A stretch of 47,765 nt of DNA from a virus. The stretch is from positions 1 through 47,765 of the IMG/VR virus record IMGVR_UViG_3300021600_000010. The stretch is one strand, 5' to 3'. The notes under the pieces are model-generated. The model saw nothing but the letters and a program-made list of their open reading frames with translations, did not search any database and was not told where the DNA came from. Made by a program: the position numbers and the translations under genes. Each line of letters opens with the position of its first letter. Position 1 is the first letter of the stretch. Shown one piece after another: positions 17,633 through 23,625 of the stretch.

Positions 17633-18066
17633 AGAAATTCGAATTTATGCTACGCATAAATAATAACATTATATGTCAAAGATATTTTGCCATTAAAAAC
17701 TTTAACTCAAAATCAATGGCATCTTTAGATATCATTGAATGTCTTAATGATTGTGTTGAGATGGTACAAAATCAATTAAAGATTAAATCTTTAGAGTATT
17801 TGTGGTCACAGTACAACGCTTACGATAAACAAACCGAAGAACAAATAAATAGAACTTCTATCTATGATAAAGAAGATATTTTCGACTTTGAAATTAGAAT
17901 AGATGAAAGAGTTGTGGCAGCTAGACGTTTCACTGGAAATGTTTATCCACAAAGAGTTAGATATAGTGTTGATATTCGTGAATTGATACCTAAAATTATA
18001 ACCCTAATACAGGAAACTTTAGGTCAAGAAAAATTCAATGTGGAATACGCAACAACAAAATTCTAA
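17629..18066 (+). CDS. Hypothetical protein with internal duplication (145 aa)
   Basis: No known family recognised. The two halves look like diverged copies of one ~50-residue unit. FEFMLRINNNIICQRYF (residues ~4-20) lines up with FDFEIRIDERVVAARRF (~84-100), and each is followed by a segment with S.DI.E and a helix ending near Q..L (SLDIIECLNDCVEMVQNQL; SVDIRELIPKIITLIQETL). A Lys/Tyr/Gln-rich linker separates them. The start ATG overlaps the TGA of the nuclease gene, so it is co-translated with replication genes. A role beside nuclease and helicase is inferred from position only. Confidence 0.7.
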   Translation: MKKFEFMLRINNNIICQRYFAIKNFNSKSMASLDIIECLNDCVEMVQNQLKIKSLEYLWSQYNAYDKQTEEQINRTSIYDKEDIFDFEIRIDERVVAARRFTGNVYPQRVRYSVDIRELIPKIITLIQETLGQEKFNVEYATTKF

Positions 18067-18068
18067 TT

Positions 18069-18082
18069 ACTATTTATGAATA
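18069..18082 (+). promoter_or_regulatory. Candidate promoter element, TATTTAT type
   Basis: ACTATTTATGAATA, with TATTTAT at 18071-18077, lies 26 bp before the ATG at 18097. The downstream leader GAATATACAAAGTAAAA closely resembles the one before 13527 (GAATATACAAACTAAAA). The element overlaps the alternative ATG at 18076, which argues for the later start of the helicase. Confidence 0.35.
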
Positions 18083-18096
18083 TACAAAGTAAAAAA

Positions 18097-19488
18097 ATGG
18101 CTAAAAATGTTACACTAGGTTATTTAGGTTATAAATTTCAAACAGAACTAATAAACCAACTTCTACATCCCGCGAATAAAAAGTTTTCAGATAGAATAAT
18201 AGACATAGTACACGCAAAGTACTTTGACAATGAATATTTTCGTCTCATAGTAGCCCAAATAAAGGACTACTATGAGAAATACGAAAAAATTCCAGCTATG
18301 GACACTTTGGAAACAATTCTTAGAATGGATATTAAAGACAAAGTTACACAAGACTATGTCTTTGAAATGTTTAAAGAAATTCGTGATTTAAATGTAGTAG
18401 ATTGGCAATTCGTACAAAATAAGGCATTAAATTTTTGTAGACAACAAGAACTCAAGAAAGCAAATGAAAAAATCACTAAGATAGTTGATAATGGTGAGTT
18501 CGATAACTACGAAACTTGTGCTGAAATTTTAAGAGAGGCATTAACAGTCGGTTCTGAAAAAGATGAAGGTACCTCAATTACTGAAAACATTGAAGCTGTT
18601 TTGGAAAAAAACTTCAGACATCCAATTCCTACGGGAATAAGTGGTATAGATAATTTAACCGATGGAGGCCTATCAAGAGGTGAGTTAGGGGTTGTTTTAG
18701 CACCGTATGGTGTTGGTAAAACAACCATTTTAACCAAGTTTGCCAATTCAGCTTATAATGAAGGGTATAATGTTTTACAAATAGTTTTCGAAGATATGCC
18801 TGATGTAATCAAAAGAAAGCATTTAGCTTGTTGGTCAGGTATTGATTTAAACGATTTAACTGATAGAAAGGAAGAAGTCTTAACAAAACACAAAGAAGTA
18901 ACTTCAAACAGGTCAAATGACCTTAGAATAAGAAAGTTCTCTTCTGAGGGTGTAACTATGCAGACGATAAAATCTTTCATCAGGCATGAAATTTCAACAG
19001 GTTTTAAACCAGATATTCTTGTTTTGGATTACATAGATTGTGTTGAATCAACAAAACAATATAGTGACGAATGGTCTGGTGAAGGCAATGTTATGAGAGG
19101 TTTTGAATCAATGTTAAGTGAATTTGAATTAGTTGGTTGGACTGCAGTTCAAGGTAACAGAAGTTCGATTAGTGCTGATGTTGTAACAGGAGACCAAATG
19201 GGGGGTTCCATTAAGAAAGCTCAGATAGGACATTTTATTATGTCAATAGCTAGAACCTTACCACAAAAAGAATCTGGAAGAGCTACAATAGCTGTTTTAA
19301 AATCACGTTTTGGACGTGACGGAGTTGTATTCGAAGATTGTACTTTCGATAATGGTAAGGTTTATATCGATACAGAAACCTCACAAACTTTCTTAGGTTA
19401 TGAGAAAAAACAAGAGGAAAGAAAGGAATCAAATGTCCGTGATAGAATACAAAGAGCAAAAGAGTTACAAAAACAAAATAATAATTAA
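18097..19488 (+). CDS. 41: gp41/DnaB-type replicative helicase
   Basis: A 463-residue hexameric helicase of the DnaB/T4 gp41 family that unwinds DNA ahead of the phage polymerase. The N-terminal ~150 residues are helical, like the DnaB collar. The RecA-like C-terminal domain has Walker A APYGVGKTT (K208, T209), Walker B in DILVLDYIDCVES, a WTAVQGNR segment carrying the sensor glutamine, and the DnaB-like MGGSIKKAQIGHFIMSIART stretch. The C-terminus is charged. I chose ATG 18097 (MAKNVTLGY) over an in-frame ATG at 18076 because a promoter-like element overlaps the earlier one and the MAK start matches 13527. The reductase gene follows after 15 bases. No separate primase or helicase loader was seen in this window. 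Confidence 0.9.
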   Translation: MAKNVTLGYLGYKFQTELINQLLHPANKKFSDRIIDIVHAKYFDNEYFRLIVAQIKDYYEKYEKIPAMDTLETILRMDIKDKVTQDYVFEMFKEIRDLNVVDWQFVQNKALNFCRQQELKKANEKITKIVDNGEFDNYETCAEILREALTVGSEKDEGTSITENIEAVLEKNFRHPIPTGISGIDNLTDGGLSRGELGVVLAPYGVGKTTILTKFANSAYNEGYNVLQIVFEDMPDVIKRKHLACWSGIDLNDLTDRKEEVLTKHKEVTSNRSNDLRIRKFSSEGVTMQTIKSFIRHEISTGFKPDILVLDYIDCVESTKQYSDEWSGEGNVMRGFESMLSEFELVGWTAVQGNRSSISADVVTGDQMGGSIKKAQIGHFIMSIARTLPQKESGRATIAVLKSRFGRDGVVFEDCTFDNGKVYIDTETSQTFLGYEKKQEERKESNVRDRIQRAKELQKQNNN

Positions 19489-19503
19489 TTAAATTTTTAA
19501 AAT

Positions 19504-21117
19504 ATGGAACTGTCAAGTAAGTTACTTTCAGACATTAGTGTCTACATGAAGTACGCTAAATATATCCCCGAATTAAATAGAAGGGAGACTTGGGAAGAAT
19601 TGGTCACAAGAAATAAAGAGATGCACCAAAAGAAATATCCCCAACTAAAAGAAGAAATAGAAGAAGTTTACAAATTGGTTTACGATAAGAAAGTTCTTCC
19701 TTCAATGAGAAGTTTACAATTTGGTGGTAAACCAATAGAAATTTCTCCAAACAGAATTTATAATTGTGCATATATGCCAATTGACCATCCAGATTCTTTC
19801 TCTGAGGCAATGTTTTTATTGTTAGGAGGTACAGGGGTTGGATATTCTGTTCAAAAACATCACGTAGAAAAACTACCTGAAATAAAAAAACCAAGTTCTA
19901 CAAGAACAAGAAGATATTTAATAGGCGATTCAATCGAAGGTTGGGCGGATTCAATTAAAGTTTTATTGGAATCTTATCTTGGAATGAAGTCATCGACACC
20001 AGTGTTTGATTTTTCGGATATTCGTCCAAAAGGGGCACGTTTAGTAACAAGTGGTGGTAAAGCACCTGGTCCTCAACCTTTGAAGGATTGTTTACATAAC
20101 ATTAAAAAAGTTTTAGATAATAAAGAAGATGGAGAAAAACTTAAACCAATCGAAGTTCACGATATCGTTTGTTACATTGCAGACGCTGTACTTGCTGGAG
20201 GTATTCGTAGAGCAGCTCTCATTAGTTTGTTTTCTGCTGACGACGACGATATGATTTCTTGTAAATCAGGAAATTGGTGGGAATTAAATGCACAAAGAGG
20301 TAGAGCTAATAACTCAGCCGTTCTTATGAGACATAGAGTAACTAAAGATTATTTTATGGAACTATGGAAGCGTATTGAATTAAGTGGTTCAGGTGAACCT
20401 GGTATTTATCTTTCTAACGATAAAGATTGGGGAACTAATCCGTGCTGTGAAATTGCACTTAGACCATACCAATTCTGTAATTTATGTGAAGTAAACGGTT
20501 CAGATATTCAATCACAGGAAGATTTTGAAGCAAGAGTTAAGGCAGCTTCATTTATCGGAACCCTACAAGCTGGTTACACTGATTTCCACTATCTACGTGA
20601 TGTTTGGAAACGTACTACAGAAAAGGAAGCACTTATTGGTGTTGGTATGACAGGTATTGGTTCAGGCGTTGTATTGGGTTACGATATGAAGAAAGCGGCT
20701 AAAGCGGTAAAAGAGGAAAATGAAAGGGTAGCTGGTTTATTAGGTATTAACAAAGCAGCTAGAACTACAACTGTTAAACCTTCAGGTTGTCAAATTCCGT
20801 CAACTGAAATAAAAACTAATTTAGGTGTATTATCTTTAGATGAAATATTTAAAATAAATGGTATCGATTTAGGTGAAAAATTAGATGAAAATAGAACTTG
20901 GTATGATGTTAAAGAAGAGATTAAAGTTTTAAATCAGTTTAATGAGGAAAAATTAATAACAAAATTATTTATTAATGGATTTGAGGAGACTATTGAATTC
21001 ACGATGGAAGATGGTTCTACGATTGAGTGTACACCTAATCATAAATTTATGATGGAAGATGGTTCGTGGAAAGAGGCTAAAGAAATTACCGAAGATGATG
21101 ATTTTTTAATAAAATAA
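19504..21117 (+). CDS. nrdJ: Class II ribonucleotide reductase NrdJ, N-terminal fragment fused to split-intein N half
   Basis: Residues 1-428 are the first part of an adenosylcobalamin-dependent ribonucleoside-triphosphate reductase of the monomeric Lactobacillus leichmannii type. This family makes deoxynucleotides using a B12-generated thiyl radical. C88 and C325 fit the active-site redox pair, C314 and E316 (NPCCEIAL) the radical cysteine and its partner; the spacing 314-325 equals 408-419 in the Lactobacillus enzyme. At TVKPSG the normal sequence stops and an intein begins at C429, continuing for 109 residues to a TAA at 21115. On its own this half lacks the C-terminal part of the barrel and the redox tail, so it should be inactive until spliced to the product of 22187-22870. 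It starts 15 bases after the helicase gene. Confidence 0.92.
   Translation: MELSSKLLSDISVYMKYAKYIPELNRRETWEELVTRNKEMHQKKYPQLKEEIEEVYKLVYDKKVLPSMRSLQFGGKPIEISPNRIYNCAYMPIDHPDSFSEAMFLLLGGTGVGYSVQKHHVEKLPEIKKPSSTRTRRYLIGDSIEGWADSIKVLLESYLGMKSSTPVFDFSDIRPKGARLVTSGGKAPGPQPLKDCLHNIKKVLDNKEDGEKLKPIEVHDIVCYIADAVLAGGIRRAALISLFSADDDDMISCKSGNWWELNAQRGRANNSAVLMRHRVTKDYFMELWKRIELSGSGEPGIYLSNDKDWGTNPCCEIALRPYQFCNLCEVNGSDIQSQEDFEARVKAASFIGTLQAGYTDFHYLRDVWKRTTEKEALIGVGMTGIGSGVVLGYDMKKAAKAVKEENERVAGLLGINKAARTTTVKPSGCQIPSTEIKTNLGVLSLDEIFKINGIDLGEKLDENRTWYDVKEEIKVLNQFNEEKLITKLFINGFEETIEFTMEDGSTIECTPNHKFMMEDGSWKEAKEITEDDDFLIK
20788..21114 (+). other. Split intein, N-terminal fragment (109 aa)
   Basis: It starts with the catalytic cysteine (C429 of the host protein) in CQIPSTEIKTNLGVLSLDEI, the intein block A. 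Block B is GSTIECTPNHKFM, with the TxxH motif TPNH, followed by WKEAKEITEDDDFLI, the usual end of the N-terminal splicing half. It is interrupted by TAA exactly where cis-inteins carry a linker or homing endonuclease. The insertion point, after KPSG and before TSSLVLG, is in a conserved reductase active-site loop that is a known intein site in this enzyme family. Confidence 0.9.
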
Positions 21118-21149
21118 TTTATAATTTTAGTTGGTTTTACTGTTGTTGT

Positions 21150-21166
21150 GATATTTATTATAAAAG
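21150..21166 (+). promoter_or_regulatory. Candidate promoter element ahead of the intein-borne homing endonuclease
   Basis: GATATTTATTATAAAAG, with TATTTAT at 21152-21158, lies 23 bp before ATG 21175. It is followed by AAAAGGAAA, one of the few Shine-Dalgarno-like stretches in the window. This suggests the endonuclease is expressed separately from the reductase halves. Confidence 0.5.
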
Positions 21167-21174
21167 GAAATATT

Positions 21175-22212
21175 ATGGCATCAGTAAAACAAGCTTGGAT
21201 TAAAAAATATGGTGAAGAAGAAGGTTTAAGGCGTTGGGAAGAACGAAAAAAACTTTCAGCCACAACTGAAGAAATTTTAATTAAAAAATATGGTGAGATT
21301 GAAGGGTTAAAACGTTGGGAATCATATAAGAAAAAATTAGAAAAACGTGGTACTAAAAATTGGTTCATTGAAAAATATGGTGAGGTTGAAGGTGTGACGA
21401 AGTGGAAAGAAAAGAATTCTAGATTATCAGTTAGTAAAGAATCATTAATTAAAAATGGTTTTTCTGAAAGTGAGATAGAAACTATAAGGGATAAACATCG
21501 TGAAAAATCAATTAGAAGTTTAGATAACTTTATAAAACAATATGGTGAATCTGATGGTTTAAAATATTATAACGTTTATAGAGAAAAAAATAAATTAACA
21601 TCCTCTTGGGGTTTAGAATATTGGATTCATAGATGTAATGGTAATATTGAAGAAGCAAAAAATAAACTTAATTTTCATCAGAATAGAAACCTTGATTGGT
21701 GGGTAAGTAAGTATGGTGAAATTGATGGTGTTAAGAAACATGGGGAATGGGTTAAAAAGATAACTAAAGTTATTATGAGTGGTGATAGTATATCCAAGGG
21801 TCAGATGTTATTAGAGGATGAAATTAGGGTAGTATATGGCGGTAAAATTCTTGGGTATAAAGACCAATATGGTATTATATTAACTAATGATGAAAAAAGA
21901 ATTTTTAAAATTAAAAACTCAATAATCTACCCAGATATCATATTAAAAGATTTAAAAATAGTTATAAATTACCATGGCGATTTTTGGCATGCATCACCAT
22001 TAATATTTACGGATGAAAATTTAGTTGTCCCTAGAATCAATAAAACGGTAAAACAAATAAGGTTAATTGATTTGGAAAAAGATAAATTATTAACCGAAAG
22101 AGGTTATTTAGTTATAACAATTTGGGAAAATGATTTTAAACGAAAAAAAGAAGAAATAATAGAAACAATTAAAAAAACAATAGAAAATGAGAATAGTAAA
22201 AAAAGAAATTAA
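21175..22212 (+). CDS. Vsr-like (EDxHD) homing endonuclease inside the split intein
   Basis: A 345-residue free-standing homing endonuclease. The N-terminal ~200 residues carry about five copies of a short module around KYGExEGxxRW (IKKYGEEEGLRRWEE, IKKYGEIEGLKRWES, IEKYGEVEGVTKWKE, IKQYGESDGLKYY, VSKYGEIDGVKKH), probably DNA-contacting. The C-terminal ~130 residues look like the very-short-patch-repair (Vsr) nuclease fold: LEDEIRVVYGG, then YPDIILKDLKIVINYHGDFWH, then LTERGYLVITIWENDF. These features characterise the EDxHD homing endonucleases found inside fractured phage genes. The expected Asp after the WH motif is not obvious (WHASP). I chose ATG 21175 over GTG 21148 because a promoter-like element and AAAAGGAAA lie just upstream. 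The 3' end overlaps the C-terminal reductase fragment by 26 bases. Its likely target is the intein-less nrdJ of a related phage. Confidence 0.85.
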   Translation: MASVKQAWIKKYGEEEGLRRWEERKKLSATTEEILIKKYGEIEGLKRWESYKKKLEKRGTKNWFIEKYGEVEGVTKWKEKNSRLSVSKESLIKNGFSESEIETIRDKHREKSIRSLDNFIKQYGESDGLKYYNVYREKNKLTSSWGLEYWIHRCNGNIEEAKNKLNFHQNRNLDWWVSKYGEIDGVKKHGEWVKKITKVIMSGDSISKGQMLLEDEIRVVYGGKILGYKDQYGIILTNDEKRIFKIKNSIIYPDIILKDLKIVINYHGDFWHASPLIFTDENLVVPRINKTVKQIRLIDLEKDKLLTERGYLVITIWENDFKRKKEEIIETIKKTIENENSKKRN

Positions 22213-22288
22213 GAAAAACTTCACTGTAGATATTGAAGTGGCTGAAACACCAGTTTACCAATTGAAAAATGGAATTGTATCGCATAAC
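22187..22288 (+). other. Split intein, C-terminal fragment (34 aa)
   Basis: MRIVKKEIKKN followed by FTVDIEVAETPVYQLKNGIV and SHN is a standard intein block F/G ending, with the penultimate His and the cyclising terminal Asn. The +1 extein residue is Thr, one of the three nucleophiles (Cys/Ser/Thr) that support splicing. The lysine-rich N-terminus contrasts with the acidic end of the N fragment (EITEDDDF), which would help the two halves associate by charge. Confidence 0.9.
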
Positions 22289-22870
22289 ACATCTTCATTA
22301 GTATTAGGAACATCGTCAGGTATTCACGCATGGCATAATGATTACTACATTCGTAGAATTAGAGTTGGTAAAAATGAGGCAATATACACTTACCTTTCTA
22401 TTTACCACCCAGAATTGGTTGAGGATGAATATTTCCGTCCACATGATACAGCAGTAATTTCTATACCACAAAAAGCACCTGAGGGAGCTATAATGAGAAC
22501 GGAATCCGTATTCCAACAATTGGAAAGGGTTAAAAAGGTATCTCAAGAATGGGTAAGATCTGGACATAGAAGTGGAGCTAACACACATAACGTATCAGCA
22601 ACAATTTCAATTAGAGATAATGAATGGGATTTAGTTGGTGAATGGATGTGGGAAAATAAAGAAAGTTATAATGGCTTATCTGTGTTAAATTATTCTGGTC
22701 ACTCATATAAACAATCACCTTTTGAGGATTGTGATGCGGAGACATATGAAAATTTATTAAAAACATTGAAAGACATTGATTTAACTAAAGTAGTTGAGTT
22801 GGATGACAATACAAACTTAAGTGGTGAAGCCGCGTGTGCCGGGGGAGCGTGTTCTGTGGATTCGTTTTAA
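22187..22870 (+). CDS. nrdJ: Split-intein C half fused to class II ribonucleotide reductase NrdJ, C-terminal fragment
   Basis: This 227-residue product has intein residues 1-34 and reductase residues 35-227. After the intein's terminal Asn, TSSLVLGTSSGIHAWH resumes the reductase sequence broken after KPSG. The remainder covers the end of the catalytic barrel and a C-terminal CAGGAC (CX4C) pair 11 residues from the end, the cysteines that re-reduce the active site. Joined to residues 1-428 this gives a 621-residue enzyme, shorter than the Lactobacillus protein (739). An in-frame TAG at 22181-22183 leaves ATG 22187 as the only sensible start, so this half is a separate translation product. It overlaps the endonuclease by 26 bases in another frame. 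Confidence 0.92.
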   Translation: MRIVKKEIKKNFTVDIEVAETPVYQLKNGIVSHNTSSLVLGTSSGIHAWHNDYYIRRIRVGKNEAIYTYLSIYHPELVEDEYFRPHDTAVISIPQKAPEGAIMRTESVFQQLERVKKVSQEWVRSGHRSGANTHNVSATISIRDNEWDLVGEWMWENKESYNGLSVLNYSGHSYKQSPFEDCDAETYENLLKTLKDIDLTKVVELDDNTNLSGEAACAGGACSVDSF

Positions 22871-22919
22871 ACTAGAGAAGAAAACACAGAAAAACCTACA
22901 ATTAACTAAATCATTTCAC

Positions 22920-23123
22920 ATGTACTACATTAAAGGTAATGTACAATGGTTACATAAACACGTTAATATAATGAAAAATAGTTTCCCACAGGAAATGTTT
23001 ATATATCTATGTAATAAGATAACCGAAAATAATAAAATAGATAACCCGATAATAAATGACATAAATAATTTTAAATGGGGTCTAAACACTAAATATGAGG
23101 TAGACATAGTATTACCTAAATAA
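22920..23123 (+). CDS. Small hypothetical protein (67 aa)
   Basis: A 67-residue protein beginning MYYIKGNVQWLHKHVNIMKN, Asn/Ile/Lys-rich, with no recognised family. The frame is open back to 22821, but that would overlap the conserved 3' end of nrdJ and lacks a sensible start, so I take ATG 22920, 50 bases after nrdJ. A possible terminator follows, which would make it the last gene of the replication and nucleotide module. Confidence 0.5.
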   Translation: MYYIKGNVQWLHKHVNIMKNSFPQEMFIYLCNKITENNKIDNPIINDINNFKWGLNTKYEVDIVLPK

Positions 23124-23133
23124 TCTAACAAAA

Positions 23134-23159
23134 CCCCCTAAAAACTTAGAGGATTTTTT
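23134..23159 (+). terminator. Possible intrinsic terminator
   Basis: CCTAA (23137-23141) can pair with TTAG-GG (23146-23152, one bulged A), followed by TTTTTT. The stem is short and imperfect, but it lies just after the last gene of the module and before the gp25 promoter-like element, where a stop is expected. Confidence 0.4.
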
Positions 23160-23214
23160 ATGTAATAAACTTTACACTTTAGATTTTATTTTTTGGTGGT
23201 AAATTTCCTAATTA

Positions 23215-23231
23215 GATATTTATAAATAAAG
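23215..23231 (+). promoter_or_regulatory. Candidate late promoter with exact TATAAATA
   Basis: GATATTTATAAATAAAG contains TATTTATA (23217-23224) overlapping TATAAATA (23221-23228), the T4 late-promoter consensus. TATTTAT begins 22 bp before the gp25 ATG. It opens the second structural block. Confidence 0.6.
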
Positions 23232-23238
23232 AAAATAA

Positions 23239-23625
23239 ATGGCACAAAAATCCTACATCAATATTCAATTTCCGTTTCAGGATGATCCTGATGGTAAGTT
23301 TTTGGAATTGAACAATGATGCTAAGTTAGCAATCAAATCAGATTTGGTTCATCTACTATTAACCAATAAGGGTGAAAGACTATATTTACCTGATTTTGGT
23401 GCGAATTTAAGAAAGTATATTTTCGAACCAAACGACGAGGCATCGGCAAACGCAATAAAAAATGAAATAAATGAGGCAATAAAAACTTATATACCAAACT
23501 TAAAGGTGACACAATTAACAGTTACACCTTCAGAAGAAAGTATATACGCTGTTGTAGTGAGAATTGATTATATAGTAACAGTTTCCGCATTACAATCAGC
23601 TGATTTTGTTATTTTAACACTATAA
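23239..23625 (+). CDS. 25: gp25-like baseplate wedge protein
   Basis: A 128-residue protein of the gp25 family, conserved in all contractile tails and type VI secretion baseplates. It links the wedge to the sheath. The central LVHLLLTNKGERLYLPDFGA followed by NLRKYIFEP is the family signature (LLT.KGER...P.FG..L...LFE). It is followed in the genome by a gp6-like gene, the usual 25-6 order, although an antisense homing endonuclease now sits between them and overlaps its last 58 bases. The family call is secure; the last residues are encoded in DNA used on both strands. Confidence 0.93.
   Translation: MAQKSYINIQFPFQDDPDGKFLELNNDAKLAIKSDLVHLLLTNKGERLYLPDFGANLRKYIFEPNDEASANAIKNEINEAIKTYIPNLKVTQLTVTPSEESIYAVVVRIDYIVTVSALQSADFVILTL

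Noticed and set aside
18076-18096. Upstream ATG for the helicase
   Set aside because: It overlaps the promoter-like element, and the leader matches the one before another MAK start; 18097 is preferred, though not proven.
22821-22919. Earlier start for the small gene after nrdJ
   Set aside because: It would overlap the conserved CX4C tail of the reductase and has no suitable upstream leader; ATG 22920 is preferred.
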